Assembly: GCF_900141845.1 (NCBI RefSeq)
Contig: NZ_FQZB01000006.1
Span: forward strand, 284,273 to 348,272
Length of the DNA: 64,000 nucleotides
Origin: Clostridium cavendishii DSM 21758
Lineage (GTDB): Bacteria > Bacillota > Clostridia > Clostridiales > Clostridiaceae
Direction: 5' to 3'
The notes beneath the pieces are model-generated. The model saw only the letters and a list, made by a program, of their open reading frames with translations. It was not told where the DNA came from and did no database searches. Shown here piece after piece: positions 36,525 through 45,042 of this stretch (position 1 is its first letter; the number at the start of each line of letters is the position of its first letter). Position numbers and translations under genes: made by a program.

Positions 36525-36824
36525 AACGACAGCCCCTCTCTTGAATCTAAGAAACCTTTATTGAGTTTTTAGATTTTTTTATTGTTTGTTGTTGATTATA
36601 TTTTACACTTTAAACGTTTAAATAACAAGTTGAATATTTTGAATTGACTGAAAATTTAATAAACTTTTCTTTATTTATCTCCTATTTTCTCTTTACATAT
36701 CCTATTCTCATTTTTGCTATAGTAATAATATATGTATTATAATTATATACATACGCGAGTTTATTTGTAAAAGTAATACTACTGATACATATACTTGCAC
36801 TCCAAATTTATATTTTTCACACAT
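36525..36824. other. hpf upstream region
   Basis: 300 bases separating the raiA RNA terminator from hpf. A TATAAT-like -10 on the minus strand at 36595-36600 and the palindrome TTTAAACGTTTAAA at 36609-36622 suggest that hpf has its own regulated promoter. A small hairpin with arms AATCTAA / TTAGATT (36543-36575) precedes the ribosome-binding site. No gene seen. Confidence 0.45.
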
Positions 36825-36860
36825 CAAAAAAGCTATTAGGATTTACCTAATAGCTTTTTT
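36825..36860 (-). terminator. Terminator of the raiA RNA
   Basis: Perfect stem AGCTATTAGG / CCTAATAGCT with T runs on both sides, so it can end transcription from either direction. It directly follows the closing stem of the RNA. Confidence 0.85.
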
Positions 36861-37060
36861 GAACTAGCTGACCTGGTCTTTGACCCCACACTCGCCTACT
36901 GGAGCTTTTGCTACCCGGACTCAACCTCTCACTACTAACCCTCTCAGTTTTCCTGGTAGGACTTACTTCTAAGCCGCACCATGCTCGTTAAAACTTTGTT
37001 TACCTTACGTGGATCGTTTCGCCTGCGACTGGCATCGACTTTCAACCACAGACCTAGCTC
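36861..37060 (-). ncRNA. raiA RNA: raiA-type noncoding RNA
   Basis: A 200-base stretch with higher GC than its surroundings, no open frame on the minus strand, and its own promoter and terminator. The ends pair (GAGCTAG at 37054-37060 with CTAGTTC at 36861-36867), closing a long-range stem. It lies between comFC and the hpf/raiA gene, the known location of the raiA motif RNA of Clostridia, a large structured RNA of unknown biochemical function linked to growth and sporulation phenotypes. I identify it by genomic position, size and structured character rather than by alignment. It is not tmRNA, 6S, RNase P or SRP RNA as far as I can see. Confidence 0.8.
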
Positions 37061-37067
37061 ATATAAT

Positions 37068-37095
37068 ATTATATATAACTTTTCGCAACTGTCAA
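37068..37095 (-). promoter_or_regulatory. raiA RNA promoter inside the comFC 3' end
   Basis: Consensus TTGACA (37090-37095) and TATAAT (37068-37073) on the minus strand, 16 bases apart, place the start site at about 37060, exactly where the closing stem of the RNA begins. The -10 overlaps the comFC stop codon. Confidence 0.8.
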
Positions 37096-37734
37096 TATTA
37101 TTATATTAAATTTTTTATATTTTTTAATTTCAAAAACACATGCAGTAAGCGTTGCACCAGTTGTTACTACATCATCTATTAATAATATATTATTAACTTT
37201 TATATCTATATTAGATTTAATCTTAAAAGCTTTTTTCATATTTATGAAACGCTCTTCTTTAGTTAATCTTTTCTGCTCTTTTACATCCTCAACTCTGTCT
37301 AAAAGTTCTAAACAAGGTACTTTAGCACTACTTGCAACAATCTTTGCTAGTAGTTCGCACTGATTAAATCCTCTTTTTTTAAGTGCTAATTTTGAGGATG
37401 GTACATATGTTATTAAGTCTATATTAAGTTTCTCACTATTTATTTTCTCTATAAGCAAATTAGCTAAATATTCACCAGACTCAAAATTTTTATCGTATTT
37501 AAAACTTTTTATAAGCTTTTTTATAGTTTTTGAATAGTACCCAACACTATATGACTTTATACCATCTATAAAGTACGCTCCTTCTACCCTTATTATATTT
37601 TTTTTACATGAGGTACATAAAAAATCATCTTCAATTTCACTTTTGCAAGTTAAACATTTATTTAAACTTGGATATATTACTTCTTTTAAACATTTAAAAA
37701 AATATTCTACTATTTTAATAATCCGAAATCCCAT
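37069..37734 (-). CDS. comFC: ComF family amidophosphoribosyltransferase-like protein
   Basis: About 221 residues of the ComFC/GntX family, involved in DNA uptake or recombination. An N-terminal zinc finger has paired cysteines (CLTCKSEIEDDFLCTSC, residues about 28-44). The C-terminal phosphoribosyltransferase domain has ITYVPSSKLALKKRGFNQCE and the PRPP loop NNILLIDDVVTTGATLTAC. The gene overlaps the upstream ComFA-like gene by about 25 bases, indicating coupling. Just downstream is the raiA RNA. Confidence 0.9.
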   Translation of the reverse strand: MGFRIIKIVEYFFKCLKEVIYPSLNKCLTCKSEIEDDFLCTSCKKNIIRVEGAYFIDGIKSYSVGYYSKTIKKLIKSFKYDKNFESGEYLANLLIEKINSEKLNIDLITYVPSSKLALKKRGFNQCELLAKIVASSAKVPCLELLDRVEDVKEQKRLTKEERFINMKKAFKIKSNIDIKVNNILLIDDVVTTGATLTACVFEIKKYKKFNIIILTVAKSYI

Positions 37735-38735
37735 GCTATTTTATTGAAGTTTCTAGCTATATCTTTTGAAGTTTCCATCTGCTCGGATACTTCATTTGAA
37801 ACTAATAAAACTTCACCTGGTTTTGCTCCTCCCTTTGTTACTATTCCACAAATATATACTATAGTTTTATAATTAAACTTTTTATTATCTGCAAAATAAA
37901 GTATTGCATCCATATTCTTAATACTCACAAAATTATCACTATCTAAACAAGTTATAATCATAACTGGTTTATCTTTTATTTGTTCTAGTTTTTTAATGGC
38001 ATGTAATTCTGCTTCATTTTCTATACTAATTACCTTTATATTATTAGAAACCTTTAATTTTTTTTCAAAATAATCAAATACCATTCTATTCTTAATAACA
38101 TCTGGTGTATATATCACAACTTTTCTATTATTTCTCTTAAAAAAATTAAGATAATCATAAAGTAAATAAGGTATATCATTATTTAAGTCTATTCTAGTTG
38201 TTAAAAATCTAGGTTCTACAAAAGGGTTACTAGTTTCAAAATCTGGCGCTTCTATAACCTTTATATTATCAAATAATGGTTCTATAGAATAGATTAGAAG
38301 TTTTTTGGTTCTTTTATATATATAATATAAATAGTTTCTTATTTCTATTTTAGACATATAAGAATAATTACTTATATCATCATATATAACTAAATCATAT
38401 TCTTCCTTTACCCTGCATACTTTTTCACAATCTACTAATTCAAAATTCTCAGTTATAACAAATACTTCATCTCTCATCATAGAGTATTTCTTTGTGCCAT
38501 ATCTACTTTTCATAAGTTTTATAAGTTTATTGCAAGCTTCTCCATCTGAGTTTATATAAAGGACCTTTTTATTTGACTCACAAAGCTCAGTCGCTAAGCT
38601 CCAAAGAGCTCTTATAGATCCATATGGTGGAGCTATTACATTTAAGATTTTATCCTTATCTTTAAAATACCATTCTTCAATAGAATTTGAAATATCATTA
38701 TATCCTCTTGATTCTAACTCTACTTTCTCAAGCAT
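37710..38735 (-). CDS. Degenerate ComFA-like helicase-fold protein
   Basis: A 341-residue protein in the position of comFA, overlapping comFC. The C-terminal part (VYICGIVTKGGAKPGEVLLV near residue 300, then a helix of DIARNFNKIA type) resembles the end of ComFA, where the arginine-finger motif VI reads QIAGRVGR. Here the motif is eroded (IVYICGIVTKGG). The expected Walker A is also missing: the corresponding IAPPYGSIRALWSLATEL has no GKT. DLVIYDDIS may be a Walker B remnant. It is shorter than ComFA (about 450) and lacks its N-terminal zinc region. So it seems to be a non-ATPase paralogue. This homology is an inference from context and weak similarity. Confidence 0.6.
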   Translation of the reverse strand: MLEKVELESRGYNDISNSIEEWYFKDKDKILNVIAPPYGSIRALWSLATELCESNKKVLYINSDGEACNKLIKLMKSRYGTKKYSMMRDEVFVITENFELVDCEKVCRVKEEYDLVIYDDISNYSYMSKIEIRNYLYYIYKRTKKLLIYSIEPLFDNIKVIEAPDFETSNPFVEPRFLTTRIDLNNDIPYLLYDYLNFFKRNNRKVVIYTPDVIKNRMVFDYFEKKLKVSNNIKVISIENEAELHAIKKLEQIKDKPVMIITCLDSDNFVSIKNMDAILYFADNKKFNYKTIVYICGIVTKGGAKPGEVLLVSNEVSEQMETSKDIARNFNKIAWDFGLLK

Positions 38736-38828
38736 AAAAATCTCCTCACTATATATAATTATTATAAAAATTCTAATTCAATATGTTTATAGAAGTAAAT
38801 GTGAATAGCCAAATTAACACTTGGATTC

Positions 38829-41054
38829 TCACTTAAAAACTTCATTTGATATTATTTGCTCTATTCTCCACCTCAAAGATGAATATCTTTCAGTACTTTT
38901 TGTATTATCTACCATATATTTTAGTGCCCTAACCATACCAACTATAACTACAAGCTCTTTAGCCCTTGTTATTCCTGTATATAATAAATTTCTATTCATT
39001 AATAACGGCGATCCCATATAACTCGGCATAATAACTACAGGAAATTCACTTCCCTGACTTTTATGAATAGTTATGGCATACGCTAATTCCAACTCTTCTA
39101 TATAATTAAAATCATATAAAACCTTACGTTCTTCATCAAAAATTACAGTTAACGTTTTTTCTTCTTCATCTATAGCTTCAATAAATCCCATGTCACCATT
39201 AAATACACCTATACCTTCATTATCCCCAATTCCAGCAACTCTAAACCAATTTAAATTATAGTTATTTTTTATTTGCATAACCTTATCTCCAACTCTAAAG
39301 GTTATATCTCTACACTGTCTTTCTTTTTTCCAAGGTTCCTTTGGATTTAAAATTTCTTGAAGTCTTTGATTTAAATTAACTACTCCTAAACTTCCTTTTT
39401 TCATGGGTGCTAGTATTTGTATACTCTTTAATTTATTCCAATTAGAATTAAACTTAGGCAATCTCGTATTTATAAGCTCTATTATTGTAGTCAATATATT
39501 ATCCAAATTATCTTCATTAATAAAATAAAAATCTTTACCCTTTTCGTTCAAAAATGGCATCTCACCTTGATTTATTTTATGCGCATTAACTGTTATCATG
39601 CTCTCTTTGCCTTGTCTAAATATTTCCTTAAGCCTTACTACCTTTGTAAACTCAGAAGCTATTAAGTCATTTAAAACATTTCCCGGCCCTACTGAAGGCA
39701 ACTGATCAACATCCCCAACTAATATAAGCCTTGTTCCTACCTTTATAGCTTTAAGCAATGTATTCATAAGATTTATATCTATCATGGATGCTTCATCTAT
39801 AATTACTACATCAGCTTCTAGTGGCGTACTTTCATTTTTAGCAAATACCGATTCTTCCTCATCAGTTACAGTCATATCAAGTGTTCTATGAATAGTTTTT
39901 GCTTCTTTTCCTGTTGATTCTGTCATCCTTTTTGCAGCTCTTCCAGTAGGTGCTGCAAGCATAACTCTCATGCCGCACTTTTCAAATATATCTATTATAC
40001 ACTTAATTATTGTTGTTTTTCCTGTTCCAGGACCTCCAGTGATAATTTCTATTCCATAAGTAAATGCACCTATTATAGCTTCCTTTTGAGATGGTGCAAA
40101 AGTTATTAAGTTCCTCTTCTCAAATTGAGTTATTTCATACTCAATATCTATATTAGCATTTTGAAAGTTATGAATAGCTAAAGTTAATATTCTCTTTGTT
40201 ATTCCAAGCTCCGAGTAATAATACGGCATAGTAAAAACTGCTTCTATGTCATCAACTCTTTCTAACTTTATCTTATTTTGCATAGCTGCATTCATTATAT
40301 TACTCTCAACTATACTTGGTGCTACGGTTAATACTTCTGCCGCCTCTTCAATAAGTAAATCTTTTGGCATAAAAGTATTTCCATTTGCACAAAAATCATT
40401 TATAACATACTTGATTCCACTTTCTACCCTAAAAGGTGAATCTGCTTCTACTCCTATGGATCTTGCTATTTTATCAGAAGTTTTAAAACCAATTCCTGAA
40501 ATTTCTTCACAAAGTACATATGGATTTTCTTTAACAGCATCTACAGAAACTGAACCAAATCTCTTATATATTTTTAAACACTGATTAGGCGTGACTCCAT
40601 GAGCTTGGAAAAACATCATTATGCTTTTGAGCTCTCTTTGTGACATATATGATTCAATTATTAAATCAAGCTTCTTTTGTCCTATTCCTTCAACTTCTTT
40701 TAGTCTCCCTATATCATTGTCCAATATTTCTAATGTATTTTCTCCAAATTTTTTAATTATTTTTTTTGCAGTTATAGGTCCTATACCATAAATTAAACCT
40801 GATGATAGATACCTTTCAATTCCTTGAATTGTATCTGGCATAATCTCTTCACATTCTATAACCTTAAGCTGCTTTCCAAAGCTTTTATGAACTATCCATT
40901 CACCTTTTAACTTTAATTGCTGCCCCTCACTTATATACGGTATAATACCTACTATTGTTACAAGATTATTTAAAACTCTAATCTTTGCTACAACATACCC
41001 ATTTTCATCATTTTTAAAAACTATGGCATCTACAATTCCTTCTATCGTCTCCAT
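38829..41054 (-). CDS. recD2: ATP-dependent RecD2-like DNA helicase
   Basis: A 741-residue superfamily 1B 5'-3' helicase of the RecD2/YrrC type. The N-terminal extension (about 1-330) has an OB-like start and helix-hairpin-helix repeats (GIGPITAKKIIKKFGENTLE and GIGQKKLDLIIESY). The helicase core has Walker A GGPGTGKTTIIKC (about 340), APTGRAAKRM, the Walker B VVIIDEASMID, GDVDQLPSVGPGNVL, and motif V/VI LAYAITIHKSQGSEFPVVI and LYTGITRAK. It acts in DNA repair and recombination. In Clostridia it often precedes the comF genes, as here. Confidence 0.94.
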   Translation of the reverse strand: METIEGIVDAIVFKNDENGYVVAKIRVLNNLVTIVGIIPYISEGQQLKLKGEWIVHKSFGKQLKVIECEEIMPDTIQGIERYLSSGLIYGIGPITAKKIIKKFGENTLEILDNDIGRLKEVEGIGQKKLDLIIESYMSQRELKSIMMFFQAHGVTPNQCLKIYKRFGSVSVDAVKENPYVLCEEISGIGFKTSDKIARSIGVEADSPFRVESGIKYVINDFCANGNTFMPKDLLIEEAAEVLTVAPSIVESNIMNAAMQNKIKLERVDDIEAVFTMPYYYSELGITKRILTLAIHNFQNANIDIEYEITQFEKRNLITFAPSQKEAIIGAFTYGIEIITGGPGTGKTTIIKCIIDIFEKCGMRVMLAAPTGRAAKRMTESTGKEAKTIHRTLDMTVTDEEESVFAKNESTPLEADVVIIDEASMIDINLMNTLLKAIKVGTRLILVGDVDQLPSVGPGNVLNDLIASEFTKVVRLKEIFRQGKESMITVNAHKINQGEMPFLNEKGKDFYFINEDNLDNILTTIIELINTRLPKFNSNWNKLKSIQILAPMKKGSLGVVNLNQRLQEILNPKEPWKKERQCRDITFRVGDKVMQIKNNYNLNWFRVAGIGDNEGIGVFNGDMGFIEAIDEEEKTLTVIFDEERKVLYDFNYIEELELAYAITIHKSQGSEFPVVIMPSYMGSPLLMNRNLLYTGITRAKELVVIVGMVRALKYMVDNTKSTERYSSLRWRIEQIISNEVFK

Positions 41055-41203
41055 TTTATCTTACTCCATTGTATGATTTGAATAAAATCCCATTTATAAT
41101 TATATCACATTTTATTTTTTCCAATATAATTCTTATATTATTTTTCTACAAATAAATATTAAATTTTTATTACACTTATACTATACTGCAACTTTGAAAA
41201 AAT

Positions 41204-41235
41204 AAAAAGAGAAAAGCACCATATGTGCTTTTCTC
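41204..41235 (-). terminator. Terminator of the lipoprotein gene
   Basis: Stem GAGAAAAGCAC / GTGCTTTTCTC with T run on the minus strand, 10 bases after the stop. Confidence 0.85.
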
Positions 41236-41245
41236 CCTATAAATT

Positions 41246-41863
41246 TTATTTTTGTGCTTTAGGTTTAAAAGTCATTTCTAAGCTAGTCCTTGAATCTAAT
41301 GTTATTTTTAAATCTCCAATTTCTTCTTTTGTAGTTGGAGAAATATTTCCTGAAAAACACTTATCAAAAAACTCTTCAAATTTTTTTGTTTCTATATTTG
41401 GTTCACATACATCAAATACTGCATCTGCATACTTTTTAAATTTTTTAATTTCACTACTACTAAATTTAACTTTTGTATAAGATCCATTATTTTCTTCTGT
41501 TCCACCTTGAAATTGAATTGAAACTTCACTAAGCTTACCATTTTCTTCATTAGATTTAGCACTAACCATACATTTATCTAAAGATTCTATATAAAAATAC
41601 ACATCATCTTCTTTGGTTTGCTTTGATTTTACTATACCTGTACTCTTCTTAGTCTTAGTTTCTAATTTTTTGCCTTTGAACTCCTTAATTTTTGTGCCAT
41701 CTTCAATTGTTTCGTTAAAATAATTCTTAAACTCTTCGCCTGTGAATTTATAATTTTCACCATCAACCCTACTTTCTGTAGGCTTTTTTGATTTCGTTCC
41801 ACAACCAGCTAATAAACATATAGCCAGGATGCTAATAATATAAAATTTAAATTTCTTTTTCAT
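41246..41863 (-). CDS. Putative lipoprotein of unknown function
   Basis: A 205-residue protein with a typical lipoprotein signal peptide: KKKFKF, hydrophobic stretch, lipobox LLAGC, then GTKSKKPTE. The rest is a soluble, Lys/Glu-rich domain (for example FTGEEFKNYFNETIEDGTKI and VKFSSSEIKKFKKYADAVFD) with no recognised motif. Monocistronic, with its own terminator. The GAGGGAGAG element precedes the ATG. Confidence 0.8.
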   Translation of the reverse strand: MKKKFKFYIISILAICLLAGCGTKSKKPTESRVDGENYKFTGEEFKNYFNETIEDGTKIKEFKGKKLETKTKKSTGIVKSKQTKEDDVYFYIESLDKCMVSAKSNEENGKLSEVSIQFQGGTEENNGSYTKVKFSSSEIKKFKKYADAVFDVCEPNIETKKFEEFFDKCFSGNISPTTKEEIGDLKITLDSRTSLEMTFKPKAQK

Positions 41864-41995
41864 TTCAACTCTCCCTCTAATTGTTATTAAAATACTATTT
41901 TAATATTTTTCAAATATATACAAAAACCGTTTAACCATACCATATATTGTATCGAATAAATTTCTTTTATCTTAAATGTATACAAAAAATGCATA

Positions 41996-42023
41996 CAAAA
42001 AAAGAAGTACTTGCGTACTTCCT
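41996..42023 (-). terminator. Terminator downstream of the EEP-family gene
   Basis: Stem GAAGTAC / GTACTTC with a 4-base loop and a T run on the minus strand, about 120 bases after the EEP gene. A second hairpin (TTACTCAT / ATGAGTAG, 42103-42131) lies between. Confidence 0.6.
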
Positions 42024-42144
42024 TTTATCTCATAATCAACATTATTCTTTAGTACAGATTTATTTCATAAATACAAATCAAAATTTAAATTTGATTAATT
42101 CCAGCTTACTCATACCAATAAAATGAGTAGGAGTTTGCTTATCA

Positions 42145-42936
42145 CTATAAATCTAGTTCTACTTCTACCCCATAATGATCTGATACTACATCTTTATTTG
42201 ATCCATTAAATATAGTATAGGATGATTTTACCTTTAGCTCTTTGTTTACAAGTATTAAATCTATTCTAAGTTCATCCTTATTTTCATCCCAACCAGCTGC
42301 TTCTCCAATTAGGGTTACACCCCTATCTTTATTTTTAGCCATATTATAACTATCATATAAACCATTTTTAATTATATAATCATAACCTTCATCTTTTACA
42401 AAAGCACTGTTATTGAAATCCCCCATAAATATATTTAACTTTTTATTATCCATAGTTTCTATAAGCCTATCACACTGATATTCAAATGGTTCTTCACTAT
42501 CTTTCCACCATCCTAAATGGCAAGAGTATATATCTATAAAATCTCCATTATAACTTATTTCACACTTCACTATTTTTCTAGTCTTCCAATAGGTTTGATC
42601 TTTCCCTTTTGAAATAAAGAAACTTTCTTTTTTAGTTATTCTATGCTTTGTAAGTATCGCTACCCCTTCTTCATAATTCTCATAACCTATATGTGAATAA
42701 TCCCACACAAAACTATATTCAGTATTACCTAAATTTTGAATCTCCTCTAAAAGTTTAATCACAAAATTCTTTTCTTTTATATTTTCAAATTTTACATCTG
42801 ATTTTATAAGTTGACTTACTTCCTGAAGTGCTATTACATCATACTCATTTTCTACTATGGTTTTTGCTATATGTTTTAACTTTTCATATTGATTTTCTTC
42901 CATCCATGAATGACAATTTAATGTTAATAGTTTCAT
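42145..42936 (-). CDS. Endonuclease/exonuclease/phosphatase (EEP) family hydrolase
   Basis: A 263-residue metal-dependent phosphohydrolase. All core EEP motifs are present: LNCHSW near the N-terminus, the metal Glu in ALQEVSQL (about residue 39), YSCHLGWW, MGDFNNSAF (about 160) and the catalytic SDHYGVEVEL at the C-terminus. No signal peptide, so cytosolic. Its ATG lies one base after the stop of the PTS gene, so the two are co-translated. It may dephosphorylate the sugar phosphate brought in by the PTS rather than cut DNA. That is inference. Similarity to sphingomyelinase-type enzymes is only at the superfamily level. Confidence 0.85.
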   Translation of the reverse strand: MKLLTLNCHSWMEENQYEKLKHIAKTIVENEYDVIALQEVSQLIKSDVKFENIKEKNFVIKLLEEIQNLGNTEYSFVWDYSHIGYENYEEGVAILTKHRITKKESFFISKGKDQTYWKTRKIVKCEISYNGDFIDIYSCHLGWWKDSEEPFEYQCDRLIETMDNKKLNIFMGDFNNSAFVKDEGYDYIIKNGLYDSYNMAKNKDRGVTLIGEAAGWDENKDELRIDLILVNKELKVKSSYTIFNGSNKDVVSDHYGVEVELDL

Positions 42937-42937
42937 T

Positions 42938-44593
42938 TTACATACCTAAGATATCTTGTATATTTGATTTTAACACATCTGCCTTTGGCCCATATATAGC
43001 TTGAACACCTTTATCCTTAACTATAAGCCCTAAAGCTTTAGCTTCCTTCCAAGCCTTCTCATCTGCAACTAAATTTAAATCCTTAACTGTTACACGAAGT
43101 CTTGTCATACAAGCATCTACATCCTCTATATTTTCTTTTTCTCCTAATAATGAGATTATCTTTACTGCTAATAAATCAGTATTTTCTACTGCTTCTTTTT
43201 TAGTTTCTTTTACTTCTTCATTCTCTGATTCTATATAGTTTCCAGCACGACCTGGTGTTGCAATATTAAATTTCTTTATTAACAAATTAAATACAGCAAA
43301 ATTTAAACCAAAGAAAACACCACTTGTTATTACGAAATTTAGTATATCTCTTGTTAATCCACCTTTTACAAGCATAGGTGTACGAGTTAAAAATTCTATA
43401 AATCCAAATGAATGAATTCTAAGATTTATTATGTCTGCTAAAGCAAAAGCTAATCCTGTAAGTATCGCATAAGCCCCATAAAGAATTGGTGATACAAACA
43501 TAAACATAAATTCTATTGGTTCTGTAACCCCTGTTAAGAAAACTGCTAATGCTGCTGAGAAAAACATTGATTTATATTTTGCTTTTTTCTCTTTGTCTAC
43601 ATTATGATACATTGCAAAGGCTACACCTATTAATGAAGCTGTTGATGTTATTACTTGTCCAACTTTAAAACGGGCTGGTACTACTGAACTTAATAAGCTA
43701 TTATAGTCCGCTGTCTTACCTGCATCTTTCAAATTTATTAAATCTGTAATCCAAGCAAACCATAATGGATCTTGTCCTGCAACAGTCTTACCTGCATTAG
43801 CTCCTGTTAACATATGATAAACTCCACCAAGCTCTGTATAATTTATCGGAACTGTTATCATATGATGTAACCCAAATGGTAATAATAGACGTTCTAATGT
43901 TCCATATATAAATGGTGCAACTATTGGTGCTGTATCCTTAGATGTTGCTATCCATTTACCAAAAGAATTTAATGCACCTTGGAAAAATGGCCAAATTATT
44001 GATAATAAAATAGCTACTATTGTAGAACCTAATATAACCACGAATGGTACAAAACGTTTTCCATTAAAGAATGATAATGCATTTGGTAGTTTGTCATAAT
44101 TATAATACTTATTATATAAACTAGCACCTAAAAATCCTGATATAATACCTATAAACACACCCATATTTAATGCAGGGGCTCCAAGTACTGATATGAAATA
44201 ATTTTTTACTACTAGGCTACTTCCCAAAACTGAATTTACAGTTGCATCTGGATTTGAAAGCATGTCTCCTGAAATCCCAAATATTGCTCCTGTTATGCGA
44301 TTTGTAAGTACAAACGCTAGAAGTCCAGCAAATGCTCCACCTGCACGTTCCTTAGCCCAAGAACCTCCTATTGCTACTGCAAAAAGTATATTCATATTAC
44401 CTATTATAGCCCACCCTATATCTTCCATAACTCTTGCAATAGTATGTATAAAATTTGAATCAACAGTCATTCCTATTAATTTACCTAATGATATCATAAG
44501 ACCTGCTGCTGGCATAACAGCAACTACTACAAGCAATGCCTTACCAAATTTTTGCCAAAAATCAAAAGATAGTAATTTTTTATCACTTTTCAT
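42938..44593 (-). CDS. Glucose/maltose-type PTS enzyme IIBC
   Basis: A 551-residue fusion. The IIC domain (about residues 10-430) is polytopic with LLLPFGLHHMITVPINYTE and VTEPIEFMFMF motifs typical of the glucose superfamily, most like MalX/alpha-glucoside permeases. The C-terminal IIB domain (about 470-550) carries the phospho-cysteine in VDACMTRLRVTVKDL. There is no IIA domain, so a IIA encoded elsewhere must phosphorylate it. It is divergent from nagA and translationally coupled to the EEP-family gene. The exact sugar cannot be told. The start ATG follows GGAGGG. Confidence 0.9.
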   Translation of the reverse strand: MKSDKKLLSFDFWQKFGKALLVVVAVMPAAGLMISLGKLIGMTVDSNFIHTIARVMEDIGWAIIGNMNILFAVAIGGSWAKERAGGAFAGLLAFVLTNRITGAIFGISGDMLSNPDATVNSVLGSSLVVKNYFISVLGAPALNMGVFIGIISGFLGASLYNKYYNYDKLPNALSFFNGKRFVPFVVILGSTIVAILLSIIWPFFQGALNSFGKWIATSKDTAPIVAPFIYGTLERLLLPFGLHHMITVPINYTELGGVYHMLTGANAGKTVAGQDPLWFAWITDLINLKDAGKTADYNSLLSSVVPARFKVGQVITSTASLIGVAFAMYHNVDKEKKAKYKSMFFSAALAVFLTGVTEPIEFMFMFVSPILYGAYAILTGLAFALADIINLRIHSFGFIEFLTRTPMLVKGGLTRDILNFVITSGVFFGLNFAVFNLLIKKFNIATPGRAGNYIESENEEVKETKKEAVENTDLLAVKIISLLGEKENIEDVDACMTRLRVTVKDLNLVADEKAWKEAKALGLIVKDKGVQAIYGPKADVLKSNIQDILGM

Positions 44594-44677
44594 TTTTTCC
44601 CTCCTACTTTCTATTGTTAATTAATATTGAATTTAAAATTAATTGCATTCTAACCATTACTCAACATCTTTTTACCG

Positions 44678-44691
44678 TGCAACCGTTTGCA
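44678..44691. promoter_or_regulatory. LacI-type operator TGCAACCGTTTGCA
   Basis: A near-perfect palindrome around a central CG with an AACCGTT core, the hallmark of LacI/CcpA-family operators. It lies about 85 bases before the PTS start. A close relative is at 44916-44930. Confidence 0.55.
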
Positions 44692-44915
44692 AATTTAGGC
44701 AAAAAAAATTTCTTTTTTATTATTTTCATATATTTTATAAAAATTACTTACAAATAGCTTAATAAATTTGAATTTATTAAAATTGAAGCCCTTTTCATTT
44801 ATGATTATATCATTATAATTTACTATTAACAATTAGATTATAAGCTTAATTTATTAAATTATTTTATATTTTCTCTGTTTTTCAGTTATATCTTACGCTT
44901 TTCTATAAATATCAG

Positions 44916-44930
44916 AGCAACCGTTTTCAC
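44916..44930. promoter_or_regulatory. Second LacI-type operator AGCAACCGTTTTCAC
   Basis: Shares GCAACCGTTT with the site at 44678 and lies about 115 bases before nagA. The two sites could be bridged by one repressor, or each could serve one divergent promoter. Confidence 0.5.
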
Positions 44931-45042
44931 AAATCATTAATTTATGCTACAAATTAGGCTCAAATTAAGAAAAATAAATGCATTTTGAAATTGACTACAT
45001 CTCCATAAAACCTTAAAATATTAATAGGAGGTGTTGATTTTT

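Larger units (their letters stand above)
44594..45042. other. Divergent regulatory region between PTS IIBC and nagA
   Basis: 449 AT-rich bases with two related palindromes (listed below) and no gene. The nagA ribosome-binding site AGGAGGTG is at its right end. Confidence 0.6.

Noticed and set aside
36861..37060. Considered 6S RNA, RNase P RNA, SRP RNA and tmRNA for this segment
   Set aside because: None of the conserved cores of those RNAs is visible, whereas size and position between comFC and hpf fit the raiA RNA.
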